Below, in pieces: positions 54,522 through 63,884 of a stretch of DNA of 64,000 nt; the stretch's first letter is position 1; the number at the start of each line of letters is the position of its first letter. The notes under the pieces were generated by a model. The model was not told the origin of the DNA. It saw only the letters and a list, made by a program, of their open reading frames with translations, and made no database searches. The translations under genes were made by a program, and so were the position numbers. The stretch is from Congregibacter litoralis KT71 (GTDB taxonomy: Bacteria; Pseudomonadota; Gammaproteobacteria; Pseudomonadales; Halieaceae), in the NCBI RefSeq assembly GCF_000153125.2, contig NZ_CM002299.1, positions 4,071,338 to 4,135,337 of the forward strand, in the 5' to 3' direction.

Positions 54522-55358
54522 TTAGACTTTGCGCAGGATCCAGATCAGCAACATAAAGTAAAGAGCGACAACCGCTGGCGCTAAAGTCGCTGGCTCAATC
54601 ACCAATGGCCCCAGGATCCATGAGGCAACGAAAACGCTCATGCTGACAATTGCGGGGATGAGAAAAGCTGCTAGCGCTCCACGCAAGCCTGCCCTTTTAA
54701 ATCCGCGTCGCACAAACATGGCAAGAATAACCATCGCCACAGCGGTCACGCCGAAAGTCACAATTCTAAGCCACCAATCATTTAATGCGAATGCGACCCA
54801 AGCATCTGCAAGTAAAGCGGGTACGCCAATAAGCAGGAGGGGAACCAGTGTCACCAACGTGAGAACAGGCATCGCTTGTCCAAGCAAGCGAATTGTGCTC
54901 CCCCATAACCCAAGCTGGGCCGCTGGAGGCGATGCGCTTGGTACAAGGTCCTGATCCAACACAAAATCGGCGATACTATCCCAAACTTTCTCATCAATGC
55001 CCGCGCCGTGACCCCCTGACACATACTTGAAGTTACCGTTCCCCAAATATTCGAACCCGTTGTGTCCAGCGCTCCCTAAATCTTGTATCGGCATGATCTC
55101 AAACAGTTGCGGAAATGCAGCGACAACAAGATCGCGGGTCGCGACGAAATTCAAAACCGTCTGCACTTGTCCACGCGTGATTACAGCGTTCCAGTCGTAG
55201 TCTTTGCCAACAACGCTGCCCGCAAATACGACACGCTCAAACGCAAAGCCGCCGATATCTCGATAACTCTCCAAGGCTTTCGCAAGCAGATATGTGCCGT
55301 TGGAATGGCCGACATAGGAAAACCTGGCGTTGGGGAAGCGCGCCCGGGTCTCCAATAC
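54522..55358 (-). pseudogene. 3' fragment of a split membrane-anchored alpha/beta hydrolase
   Basis: Second part of the gene cut by element 2. In the restored frame it continues directly from the fragment at 58548-59611 (ADTVL / ETRARFPNARF). It holds the second nucleophile elbow YVGHSNGTYLL (Ser), a downstream His region (GHNGFEYLGNG, VSGGHGAG), and four C-terminal membrane helices (for example VLTLVTLVPLLLIGVPALLA and SMSVFVASWILGPLVI). The frame can be opened from a TTG at 55355, but a stable product is doubtful. No other gene lies in the 183-bp gap to the 951-aa gene. Confidence 0.85.
55354..55358. repeat. target-site duplication AATAC, left copy
   Basis: AATAC immediately outside the left inverted repeat of element 2; the same five bases occur in the same orientation at 58548-58552. 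Confidence 0.93.
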
Positions 55359-55396
55359 GGTTATTTTCGCCCAAACGCCCGAAAAGGTGCAGTAGC
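55359..55396 (+). repeat. left terminal inverted repeat of element 2
   Basis: 38 bp from GGTTATTTTCGCCC to GGTGCAGTAGC; differs from the right copy at four positions. Confidence 0.93.
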
Positions 55397-55407
55397 GATA
55401 CCGGGGT

Positions 55408-58400
55408 TCACGCGGTCATACCCCAGCTCCGGGCGTCCGTTTTGGCAAGATTTTTCGCCATCTGAGCGAGGTTGACGGGTCTCAGGTCCTCATCAAATCG
55501 GTACCGTCCGTAGAAGTTGATATGCTGCCAAGCTAGTGGCGTTACTCGTTGCAGCGTATCGATAGCGCCATGGTCAGACTGGTCAACCAGGGTTTGCAGG
55601 AGTTCCGATAGGATCTCGCTGTTGTAGTAAACGACAGCGTTGGCGATGAGCCGGGTGCACTCGTTCCAGAGCTCTTGTTCGTGCTGTGAACGGACGCGAA
55701 AACGGCCACCATGGGCATAGGCGATGGCCCGGCGCAGCCGGTGATACGCCTCGCCCCGGTTGAGCGCGCGGTGGACGTTGCGACGCAGCAGCGGAGAATC
55801 GACGTAGTCCAGCAGATACAGGCTACGGATGATGTGCTCGAACTCCCACAGCGCCTGTTTAGTGCGATTCTGACGGCGATGACTGCTGAGCTTGGAGACA
55901 ATCACGCTTTGCGATGTGGTTTTGAGCGCCAGAGATAGCAGGATTCGCTCGATGTTCTCCCATTCGGACTCGATCAGGGATTCCTTGATGCGCCGGACCG
56001 GCTTGATCGCGCAACCCGCATAGGCGTTTGGAGGTTTGAAAGCGTACAGACCCGTCTGGGCCTTACGGCGGAAGTCTCGATAACGCGGCGCGAACCGATA
56101 CCCGAACAGGTGGAGCAAGGCGAAGTTCACCTGGTTGGTCCCATGCGTATCAGTGGAGTGAGTATCGGGCTGAATGTCGGTGAGGTTGTTGAAAAGCACG
56201 TCGAACACGTAGTGGCTCTCGTGCTCGTTGGCACCGATGATACGAGCACTCAGGGGCACATGACTGGCGAGCAACGTATAGGCAACCACGCCTTTCTTGA
56301 GACCGAAGTACTTCGATGAATGGCGTGAGTTAACGGTCGGTATCGCGGATTCAAACTTCTGCCCGTCGCTCGAGGAGTGCACCGTGTCACCAATGTCGTA
56401 GTGCTTGAAGATCGGCTGTCGTGCCGTGGCATTGGCAATGCGATCGTTCGCTTCCTTCAGTGTTTCCAGGCGTAGGAAGTTTGTCGCAGTTCCGGAGAGT
56501 TGTGCCCGGGTGAGATTTGAAATCTCAGCCATGCGTCCCACACCGATATTGGTTGCAAAGGCCATAAGCGCGGCGATTGTCAGAGGCGGACTGGCCCGTT
56601 CCCGCTGGTACCGTCCCATCACATGCTCGAAGGCCGACAGGAATCCCGTCTTCCGATCCACGTATAGCAGCAGCTGATCAATATCGATGCGCTCGGCCGT
56701 GTCGAAGAGCGGTTCGTGGGAGCTGTCTGGATCCGCACCCTGGGTGCGGTTCCACTGTACCTGTCCGTCTCTCAGGTGGACGAAGCTGTTCTCTCCGCGT
56801 CGTATCCGCTCGTTCACCGCGTCGAAACGGCTGCTGAGGGTGTCCTTGAGTTCGGCGAGCTGGGAACTGATGGGGGTCACCGAGGGCAGCGCTTTTGGCA
56901 GCAACGTATCCCTGTGCGCCCACGTCGCTGCATCGACGAGGTCATCCTCGAAGCTGCGATAGCGGGCGCTGTCGGTGCAGTAGACATCACCGGCTTCGAT
57001 CCGGTCGCGCAACACCCTGTACAGGAGAAACTCATACCGGTCGCGATGCAGAACACCCTGTGGCATCACGTACCGTCGATGCCGATCAGGGACCCAGCTT
57101 AGGTCGCAGTTCGATGGAACTTGGTGTCCCATGACGAACGCGTCAGCCAGATGGTGACAGGACTCGATGAGGTTATGCTGGGGTGCGGGACTGCTCCAGC
57201 GCAGAAAGCGAATCAGAGGCCGCAGGTTACGTTTCACCTTGGGCATCAGCGCATCTACTGCATCCCACTCGAACTGAGCCTCATCAAGACTCTGCTCGCC
57301 CACCAGATAATCACACAGCCGCGCGATACGATCAGCGGGTAGGAGTTCAGCGGCCGCCGCCCTGACCTCGCCAAACGGCATGGCGTCCTGGATCTCGGGG
57401 TCGATAAACAGATGCAGGAGTTTGGCACCCTGATCGAGGTCGTCGTTAGCTTCGCGCCGGTAACGTAGAAAGGCCTCTTTGGCAGTCTCGTTGACCTCGT
57501 CCACGTAACACCGAAGCAGGGAGCAGAACGCGGCGATCAGATGATCGTGTAAACGCTGATATCGGTCCCTAACGAAGCACAACAAGTACAGACGCGTCAT
57601 CTGTCGCTTCATCCGCTTGAGCTTGTAGACGGTGTAATAGTCCACGAGCGAGGCATAGAAACGAACGCTCTCCACAGAGAGGTTGGCATCACCGATGACA
57701 CGCTGTGCGACACCGTAGAGCCCCTGCAATCGTTCCCCGCGGTCGATCTCATTCAGCAGCTGACGGTGGCTGAAGTCCCGCAGCGGATGTTTGATCGACG
57801 TGATGGCGTGCAGCCCTTCGTCATCCCGCAGGAGCGCATCCAGCCGCCGGCGATCGTCGGCTGACAGGGCCTTTGCCAGGGCGTCAGATAGCCGGTCCCG
57901 TTCGAAGACCAATGCGCGGCGGACCACGTCCTGCAGATAGGTATATCCCGGCAGAACAATCCGCTGCTGTCGCAAATAATCCACGAGGTCCCGGAGTACA
58001 TAAACCGGTCGACTGGAGATACGTGCCGCCTCCAGGGCGCGCGTTTCCAGATCCAGACGAGCACGGTCATCGAGCAGGGAGTAGCCGAAGAGTTCAAGAA
58101 TCCAGCTTACGTGCAACTGCCGGGTGTGCTTCGACACCTGAATATCGAAGCTACGAACATCCAAGAGTTCGGCGAGGTAACGAATGTCATCGCCCATCGC
58201 GTCCTCGTCGACGACAAAGAAGCGCTGACGGGCCTTAAAGTAGCCCAGTAACAGCCGAAAATGGAGTCGAGTCCTTGGAGTACGAGCAAGCTCAAAAACT
58301 GTTTGTTCGCGCCGATTCGTCGAGAAGAACAGCTCCCGTTCCGTCGCTGTCAGCGTCGGAAATCCCCACAGAAGCTCGTACTCTTCCGGGGTAAGAATCT

Positions 58401-58449
58401 GCAGCCGGTGCCCTTGGGGTAGGAAGTCCTCTGCGTATGTATCGACCAT
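55408..58449 (-). CDS. tnpA: Tn3-family transposase TnpA (element 2)
   Basis: 1013 aa from the ATG at 58449 (MVDTYAEDFLPQGHRLQILTPEEYELLWGFPTLT); a TTG five codons upstream is an alternative. DDE catalytic acids: Asp in HSSSDGQKFE (about residue 692), Asp in HSTDTHGTNQVNFALLHLFGYRFAPRY (about 766), Glu in NRGEAYHRLRRAI (about 898). Appears intact. A perfect 12-bp palindrome covers the start codon. Sequence is distant from the transposase of element 1 outside the catalytic blocks. Confidence 0.95.
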   Translation of the reverse strand: MVDTYAEDFLPQGHRLQILTPEEYELLWGFPTLTATERELFFSTNRREQTVFELARTPRTRLHFRLLLGYFKARQRFFVVDEDAMGDDIRYLAELLDVRSFDIQVSKHTRQLHVSWILELFGYSLLDDRARLDLETRALEAARISSRPVYVLRDLVDYLRQQRIVLPGYTYLQDVVRRALVFERDRLSDALAKALSADDRRRLDALLRDDEGLHAITSIKHPLRDFSHRQLLNEIDRGERLQGLYGVAQRVIGDANLSVESVRFYASLVDYYTVYKLKRMKRQMTRLYLLCFVRDRYQRLHDHLIAAFCSLLRCYVDEVNETAKEAFLRYRREANDDLDQGAKLLHLFIDPEIQDAMPFGEVRAAAAELLPADRIARLCDYLVGEQSLDEAQFEWDAVDALMPKVKRNLRPLIRFLRWSSPAPQHNLIESCHHLADAFVMGHQVPSNCDLSWVPDRHRRYVMPQGVLHRDRYEFLLYRVLRDRIEAGDVYCTDSARYRSFEDDLVDAATWAHRDTLLPKALPSVTPISSQLAELKDTLSSRFDAVNERIRRGENSFVHLRDGQVQWNRTQGADPDSSHEPLFDTAERIDIDQLLLYVDRKTGFLSAFEHVMGRYQRERASPPLTIAALMAFATNIGVGRMAEISNLTRAQLSGTATNFLRLETLKEANDRIANATARQPIFKHYDIGDTVHSSSDGQKFESAIPTVNSRHSSKYFGLKKGVVAYTLLASHVPLSARIIGANEHESHYVFDVLFNNLTDIQPDTHSTDTHGTNQVNFALLHLFGYRFAPRYRDFRRKAQTGLYAFKPPNAYAGCAIKPVRRIKESLIESEWENIERILLSLALKTTSQSVIVSKLSSHRRQNRTKQALWEFEHIIRSLYLLDYVDSPLLRRNVHRALNRGEAYHRLRRAIAYAHGGRFRVRSQHEQELWNECTRLIANAVVYYNSEILSELLQTLVDQSDHGAIDTLQRVTPLAWQHINFYGRYRFDEDLRPVNLAQMAKNLAKTDARSWGMTA

Positions 58450-58477
58450 GATGATGACCCGCAAAGGTCATCATCAT
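58448..58477. promoter_or_regulatory. 12-bp perfect palindrome over the tnpA start of element 2
   Basis: ATGATGATGACC (58448-58459) and GGTCATCATCAT (58466-58477) are exact inverted copies around a six-base spacer. On the coding strand the second arm runs into the ATG, so an RNA hairpin would hide the start codon, and as DNA it would suit a dimeric repressor. No clear ribosome site lies between the arm and the ATG. Confidence 0.6.
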
Positions 58478-58509
58478 ATCGACGGGAAATCGGTCAGCGC
58501 TATCGTTCT

Positions 58510-58547
58510 GCTACTGCACCTTTCCGGGCATTTGGGCGAACTTAACC
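58510..58547 (-). repeat. right terminal inverted repeat of element 2
   Basis: 38 bp; read inward as GGTTAAGTTCGCCC to GGTGCAGTAGC. Confidence 0.93.
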
Positions 58548-58552
58548 AATAC
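58548..58552. repeat. target-site duplication AATAC, right copy
   Basis: AATAC directly outside the right inverted repeat, identical to 55354-55358. Confidence 0.93.
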
Positions 58553-59611
58553 CGTATCGGCCAACCATTCCACCTTTTTGCGGCGAACCCACGGAAACAT
58601 AAACGGCCCCATACCCAGGTAACCATAGCTTGCCGTGACACGCTCCAGCGTCCCTCGCTGCTCGGCTGGACAGCGTCGCCAGATATGACGTGCAATCTTA
58701 TCGGTCCAAAACCCGCGGTCACGAATGCCATGAATGACAAACACCACATGCTCTACTGTCTCTTGGTGTTGTCTGTTAGCTATCTGTTGGGACAATGTCC
58801 AGGGACGTACCTCATACTCCGCAATTTGCGCCTGTGGCCCAAGGGCGATCTGAAGCACTTCAGCTCGTGTGTCACCGTGCTCACGATCAGCACTCATCTC
58901 GACAACACTTCGATGTCCCGAGAATGGCACATCCAGATATCGAAAGTTCTCGCCCGTCACCAGGTCGATGGCATCTTCAGGACCAACCATGTCATCAATG
59001 GTGCCCAAAAGCTGCACGACTAATGGCATGCGGTGCTTTTGGGCACGATCTAGCCATTCAAACCTCAGTCGCGTGAGAAAGTGAGAACCTCGACGAAGAT
59101 CGAAGAGGATGGGAGGGAGACCAAAAAGCGACAGTGCATGTCCCAGCACAGAGCCGAATGACCAGGCGATCGCCTGACCAATTGAAAGGTGGTGGGAGAT
59201 TTGCCAGCCCCTGTTCATGCCAGCAAGCATGACGATTCGACCCTTGGCCTGCAGGCTCTTGGCCCAAGGAGCCTCATTTTTTTCACCGGCAAGGTAAACC
59301 GCCCGCGCCAAGGGTCCACCGGCGCTGTGCCCAATGATCACCAGTTCACTATAGTGTTCATGCCACTGATCGTTCAGGAGCTGCACTAAATCGGCAACCG
59401 CATCGCTCAGCCTGTCGAAAGAGAATACTCTTCGGTGGGGTAAGCGAGGGAGCAAGATCTCTGCGCTTGGATACGCCCTTTTCACGATGACTTGGACGGA
59501 CGAGAGAATGCGAGGTCCACCCACCCCGTGAATAATGAGAACGAGAGGACGGCGCGACTCAAGATTTCCTGCGCTTTGATTCTTTTGCTCTTCTATCATC
59601 GTAGTCGCCAT
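58548..59611 (-). pseudogene. 5' fragment of a split two-domain alpha/beta hydrolase
   Basis: First part of the gene cut by element 2; its frame runs on into the transposon and stops at 58511. Domain 1: LVLIIHGVGGPRILSSVQVIVKRAY ... ELVIIGHSAGGPLARAVYLAG (nucleophile elbow GHSAG), then GTIDDMVGPEDAIDLVTGENFRYLDVPFSGHRSVVEM, giving the Asp and His of a triad. Domain 2 starts at HVVFVIHGIRDRGFWTDKIARHIW and is broken before its own nucleophile. Removing 55359-58547 and one AATAC restores one 631-aa frame. Intact, it would be a membrane-anchored esterase or lipase with two catalytic modules. Confidence 0.88.
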
Positions 59612-59743
59612 TGACTAAATGAATCTTCGATTACGCCGCATAGTGTCGACCGCTTCAACTTCCTAGACCGCGCTTGGCTGAAGATCGACACCTAGCGGGG
59701 ATCGTATGAGGAGATCGGCCATGGTACTAACGCACTCCGACGA

Positions 59744-60634
59744 CTATTTGGGCAAGCCTGGTTCAACCTGGCGCATCTGGGCGTAGACCTTCTTGAAAAT
59801 CTTTTCAAAGCCGTCTTCGGTGGGATGAATTTCATTGAGCCAGTCTTTCTTCGATCCCGGACGCAAGGTGTACTGCGTGGGTGTCACAACCAGTCGTCCT
59901 CCCGCAGCTTGCTGTTGTGCAAGATGAGTCACTCCATTTGCAAACTCATTCAACATGAACTCAATGATCGGCAAGTGGAATTTGCGCGGGATGTTTCTGC
60001 GTACCAAGTAGGGATACACCCACGGCTTTGACTTAATCAGACCCCAAAAAAACTCCGCCCCTTGGTCCCAGGGTTTCGCAATATCGTAAGTGTGTGTCAC
60101 GATCTTGGCATTCGGCATTACGTCCTCACACAACCAAATAAGCCGTTGATAGGCCAGCACAATTGCTTCTATCTTGGCTTCGAATCTCGGCATATTGATG
60201 CAGTCTTTAAAATCCGTTTGTCCCGTGTATTCCTCGAGCAATGGCAGCATGTCATTTTTACCGACAATGTCATTGCCACCACCAGAAAACATCAATAGGC
60301 GCACATAGTCCCGATTCTTCTTCAACACCTTATAGAGGGTCTTGAGCTGTTTACCCGACGTCATCCCGACCGCCTCGTCACCATTGGATGCCATACGAAG
60401 CAAGTTCACCGTGTCCGTCTGTTTCACCTTGGCTTCCAGGTGATGCACGATGTTCATGTCAGCACCAAAGGCGATCCATTTCTTGGGGTAGGCAAACCAC
60501 GAATCACCTTCCGCAACGATACCGATCCTATCTGGTTTAGCTTTACACACATGGGCAAAATCGGAAGAGAGGTAAGTGATGCCGCTGTTGGTGGCGAGAC
60601 GCCGACGACGCTGGATCGGTGTTTCGTTAGGCAT
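59744..60634 (-). CDS. SGNH/GDSL-type hydrolase
   Basis: 296 aa. Block I GIVAEGDSWFAYPKKW (Ser nucleophile), block III FSGGGNDIVGKNDM (Asn), block V LNEIHPTEDGFEKIF (Asp/His pair). No signal peptide; N-terminus Arg-rich (IQRRRRLATNSG). Members are esterases, lipases or carbohydrate deacetylases. Lies 132 bp upstream of the split alpha/beta-hydrolase gene and 40 bp after the DUF1353 gene on the same strand, so it is probably in one operon with them. Confidence 0.88.
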   Translation of the reverse strand: MPNETPIQRRRRLATNSGITYLSSDFAHVCKAKPDRIGIVAEGDSWFAYPKKWIAFGADMNIVHHLEAKVKQTDTVNLLRMASNGDEAVGMTSGKQLKTLYKVLKKNRDYVRLLMFSGGGNDIVGKNDMLPLLEEYTGQTDFKDCINMPRFEAKIEAIVLAYQRLIWLCEDVMPNAKIVTHTYDIAKPWDQGAEFFWGLIKSKPWVYPYLVRRNIPRKFHLPIIEFMLNEFANGVTHLAQQQAAGGRLVVTPTQYTLRPGSKKDWLNEIHPTEDGFEKIFKKVYAQMRQVEPGLPK

Positions 60635-60674
60635 ATCAATAGTCTCCTTTACAGATAAACCGTCTTAGCCCCCG

Positions 60675-61598
60675 TTAAAAGGACGCTCCAGCAGAGGGCG
60701 GTTTGTGATCATTAGCGCTAGCCTGATCCGCGGGTAACGCGTTAGTCGTTGCTGCCGCCCACAGTAGCACGGCACCCACCGTCAAAATGACAATTTCCCA
60801 AAAGACGAACCAGCCCGCACTGAGGGCATCAATTGTTTTCAGCGTGACGAGGTAGAAAAACAAGTAGGTCGTTAGCAATACGACAAGAATCGTGTCGACA
60901 TTAAACTGAACCACCAGTAATGCGGCCACGATAAGCAGGAAAAGAAAGGACAGACCAACAACAACCGGCTTGTGGCCAGTCTCTCCGTTAAAGGGTACGC
61001 GTAGCCAATACCCTAACCGCACGAAATACCAGGCGACAAAACCAACGAAGCGGTTGCCATTCACCGTAGAGATGATGTCCCGAAACAGTGCATCCGCGAC
61101 ATCTCGGCGTACGGGAAATTGCGTGCGATGCCCCTGAGACGTTTCCTTCGTCAGATAGCCGTATCTGAAGGCATAGTCGTGAAGAATTGACGCGACAAGC
61201 AACATGCCCAAGGGGCGCAGAACGCCGATCGTCAGCAAACTGATCAGCCAGGGAACCGGAATGGACGCACCATCGAATACAAACCGCACGCCTTGCGTTT
61301 TCTCAGGCACGACAATCGTGCCAGACAGCCCAGGATAGCGATCACTAACGATAGAGGCACGCCAGTCCTCGGTCAGATAAAACTCTCGCTTCTTGGTTGC
61401 GAGTGAGATTTGTTGCAGCGAGGAGGCGTTTGGATCGGTAACGAATGATTTAAAAATAATGCGTGGGATGCTTAGCGAAATCGTGAAGCCCGTCCCCTCT
61501 CCATAGACCTCGGGTGTGTCCTGCTTCGATTCCCGCTCAGCACTGAGCAGTTTATCTCCCGCTTCCGAGGAGGTCTGACTAATGTACATAGCAACCAT
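60675..61598 (-). CDS. DUF1353 protein with C-terminal membrane region
   Basis: 307 aa. The DUF1353 core reads VRFVFDGASIPVPWLISLL ... LLVASILHDYAFRYGYLTKE ... FPVRRDVADALFRDIISTVNGNRFVGFVAWYFVRLGYWLRVPF, with the conserved Asp-Gly-Ala-Ser, His-Asp and Arg-Arg-Asp positions. Three hydrophobic helices follow (VVVGLSFLFLLIVAALLVV, ILVVLLTTYLFFYLVTL, GWFVFWEIVILTVGAVLLWA). DUF1353 occurs mainly in phage and mobile contexts; its activity is unknown. The extra membrane region is not part of the usual short form. Confidence 0.8.
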   Translation of the reverse strand: MVAMYISQTSSEAGDKLLSAERESKQDTPEVYGEGTGFTISLSIPRIIFKSFVTDPNASSLQQISLATKKREFYLTEDWRASIVSDRYPGLSGTIVVPEKTQGVRFVFDGASIPVPWLISLLTIGVLRPLGMLLVASILHDYAFRYGYLTKETSQGHRTQFPVRRDVADALFRDIISTVNGNRFVGFVAWYFVRLGYWLRVPFNGETGHKPVVVGLSFLFLLIVAALLVVQFNVDTILVVLLTTYLFFYLVTLKTIDALSAGWFVFWEIVILTVGAVLLWAAATTNALPADQASANDHKPPSAGASF

Positions 61599-61607
61599 CC
61601 ATTTCGT

Positions 61608-62738
61608 TCACGGACGCGCATCAACGCACGTATTGCGCCCTTCAGGTCGGGTAAGCACGACATTATCGATACGTGGCAACGTCGCGAACTCCATACAGTG
61701 ACTCAGACCAGCGACTTTCTTTCGCAGGAACGCGCTCGCCTTAGATTCCTGACCGATACTGTATCCGAGTATCGACGCCATCCCAGTGAAAGGCTCTTGT
61801 GTCGATCCCGTAAAACTATCCCAATGAATAAACACGACGCGCTTGGGCCAAACGGTTTCCACTGTGCTTCGCCAGAATTCTTTGAGGTAATCGTCGTCTT
61901 GACGACCAATGGCCCCAATACTCAAAAAAAGCGTGTCGATATTTTTATCACTGTACGCGTCGAGACCTGACATCAGACCGGCGGTCCCTGTGACAATGAA
62001 TTGATGCGCCGGGTGATCCACATACAGCGTCCACGACGTCCCCATCTCAAAATCCCATACCTTGCCAGCTAGCTGGTCGCGAGGCTCGACCGTGGTGCCT
62101 TCGCCAATCGCCGCTTCGATAGGGCAAGGGAACGGGATATGGTTGGTATCGAGGAAATGGATACGAAAGTCACCGACTTCGATAAGTCGCTTGTCGCTGA
62201 TATCACAGAATGTCGCTGTCGCTGTCGGTGTATCCGAATTCCTGATTTGTTGAGCATTGTAGGCCTGTGCAAGTCTCCCGATCGAACGATCCCCATACAG
62301 ACGAGCGCCTGTATGAGCAGCAACCACAGGCGCATCCATGGCGTGGTCAAAATGCGCATGGAGGGGAATGATGGCCTGAATATCGTTGGGGTCCAGGTCG
62401 AGACGTTCTAAGGCATCTTGGATTTGTCCCTCATTAGGGGTTAGCGTGGTGAACAAGGTTTGAAATGGCGTGTGGCGCGCGAACCATCCGTCCGTCATCC
62501 AGCGATTCGAACCATCGAAAAACGTGAGTGTTGAAGTGCCAAAAAATTGAACGCTAACCTCTTGGCTTCCGTGTCGGCGTTCGGACGAAGGTAGTACCTC
62601 AACGCCGTCGAAAGCCACCGGTGAGGGCGGGTAGGATACCCAGCTGGCACAACCGACCATCAGCATGGTGGCGGTGAGCGTCGCTAACCCGCAACAAAAC
62701 CATCGTCGATCCGCTCGTATCATCGGGTTACTGAACAC
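61608..62738 (-). CDS. metallo-beta-lactamase-fold lipoprotein
   Basis: 376 aa. Lipobox TATMLMVGC (Cys about residue 30). MBL motif IIPLHAHFDHAMDAPVVA (HxHxDH), then the later His/Asp ligand regions FLDTNHIPFPC and VDHPAHQFIVTGTAGL, and RVVFIHWDSFTG. A membrane-attached periplasmic zinc hydrolase of the NAPE-PLD/UlaG-like type by general pattern; substrate unknown. Ten bases separate it from the DUF1353 gene. Confidence 0.87.
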   Translation of the reverse strand: MFSNPMIRADRRWFCCGLATLTATMLMVGCASWVSYPPSPVAFDGVEVLPSSERRHGSQEVSVQFFGTSTLTFFDGSNRWMTDGWFARHTPFQTLFTTLTPNEGQIQDALERLDLDPNDIQAIIPLHAHFDHAMDAPVVAAHTGARLYGDRSIGRLAQAYNAQQIRNSDTPTATATFCDISDKRLIEVGDFRIHFLDTNHIPFPCPIEAAIGEGTTVEPRDQLAGKVWDFEMGTSWTLYVDHPAHQFIVTGTAGLMSGLDAYSDKNIDTLFLSIGAIGRQDDDYLKEFWRSTVETVWPKRVVFIHWDSFTGSTQEPFTGMASILGYSIGQESKASAFLRKKVAGLSHCMEFATLPRIDNVVLTRPEGRNTCVDARP

Positions 62739-62765
62739 GGATGTCCGTGACCCCTGACCCAGTCA

Positions 62766-63884
62766 TCAAAACCCCGCGCCTTTGCCGGAAGGCAAGGCTG
62801 TGTCGCTAAGCCGAAAAACCTGCGTATTGAGCATGCCCGCGATGCTGGCGATATTTTCCTCAGCAACACCCCCATGCTTGAGCAACCAAAAAACTTGCGC
62901 GCCCGCAACGACGGGATCCAGCACGCCAGAATTCTGAGCGCAGCTCTCGCCGGCGACGGGAACGTCATCGGCTGCCCCGTGGCGACCTTTATCCTGCGGG
63001 CCATACACATTGAACTGCGTGATGGGGGCACATTCATACGCAGCCAGAGCGTGATCGGGAACGTTCGCACAACAGTTCCCGCGTAGCGCATGCCCTTGTG
63101 AATAGGAATCCTGTATGAGGTGCAAAATGGCGCCCAGGGCATTACTTCGAACGTGCTGCGGCGTCATATCGACATCGCAGGAATAGATGTTCACGTTGCA
63201 GCGAAACGCAAACAGACTCCCCACAAACCAGGGAGAACCCTTGTTGACCACACAGGGAAATTCGTCCTCGCCGTTAGGAACCATCAAGTCAGCAATGGGG
63301 TTGCCGTTATTGTCCTTTTGGCCCGTCCAGTAGTTACAGTGAATGTCCTGGATGAATAATATCCCATCGGCATTAGGGTGATTCTGAAGAACCGCCAACG
63401 AAAAATCGATCCAGGCCATGATTTTGCTTTTCGTCTGCGTCGCGTCCGTGCGAACGTCTGAACTCATCGCATGCATAAACTGCAGATTACCGTAGTGGGT
63501 GCTGCAGCGAAGGCCGGTCTGGATATCAGCGTCCTTTCCCATTCGCTTACAACCGATGCCCACATTCCATAACCAGCGGACAAGCCCGACCGGATTGGAA
63601 AATCTAAGCTCTGAAACTGGGTCGTCTGGGTAGCGAACGGCATCTTTAACACGGTCTTCATTCCACACACCGAGATCAATGTTGGAGAGGTCGAAGGCGG
63701 GCGTCCAGTCGTCGGGACGTGTGCCACAGGCCATTGGGGTGGTGGGAGATATCTCAGCACAATACAACGAATCAAGGGTCATGCTTTCGTGATGATCACC
63801 AGCCAGCCAAATGGTCCGGCTCGCGCTCTGCTGTGAGAATAGAGCTGCAACAAGCGCGATTAGTAGAAGCGGCGATGATCGCAT
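62766..63884 (-). CDS. exported protein with zinc-phospholipase-like His/Asp motif
   Basis: 372 aa. Signal peptide MRSSPLLLIALVAALFSQQSASRT, then a Cys-rich mature part. LGAILHLIQDSYSQGHALRG (His-x3-Asp-x5-His) resembles the metal-binding helix of zinc-dependent phospholipase C and S1/P1 nucleases, and GDHHESM near the N-terminus could supply further ligands. Overall similarity to either family is weak. First gene of the minus-strand hydrolase cluster; 27 bp before the MBL lipoprotein. No feature is seen in the remaining 116 bases to the window end. Confidence 0.7.
   Translation of the reverse strand: MRSSPLLLIALVAALFSQQSASRTIWLAGDHHESMTLDSLYCAEISPTTPMACGTRPDDWTPAFDLSNIDLGVWNEDRVKDAVRYPDDPVSELRFSNPVGLVRWLWNVGIGCKRMGKDADIQTGLRCSTHYGNLQFMHAMSSDVRTDATQTKSKIMAWIDFSLAVLQNHPNADGILFIQDIHCNYWTGQKDNNGNPIADLMVPNGEDEFPCVVNKGSPWFVGSLFAFRCNVNIYSCDVDMTPQHVRSNALGAILHLIQDSYSQGHALRGNCCANVPDHALAAYECAPITQFNVYGPQDKGRHGAADDVPVAGESCAQNSGVLDPVVAGAQVFWLLKHGGVAEENIASIAGMLNTQVFRLSDTALPSGKGAGF

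Larger units (their letters stand above)
55359..58547 (-). mobile_element. minimal Tn3-family element 2 (tnpA only)
   Basis: 3189 bp bounded by 38-bp inverted repeats (34 of 38 identical) that begin GGTTA, rather than the usual GGGG, and flanked by 5-bp duplications AATAC. The only gene is a Tn3-type transposase; no resolvase or cargo. It interrupts an alpha/beta-hydrolase gene on the same strand. The intact duplication suggests a fairly recent, unrearranged insertion. It is related to, but clearly different from, element 1. Confidence 0.95.

Noticed and set aside
44931..58547. a composite transposon bounded by the two Tn3 elements
   Set aside because: The two elements have different inverted repeats and distant transposases. 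Element 2 has its own duplication inside a gene, so it arrived independently.
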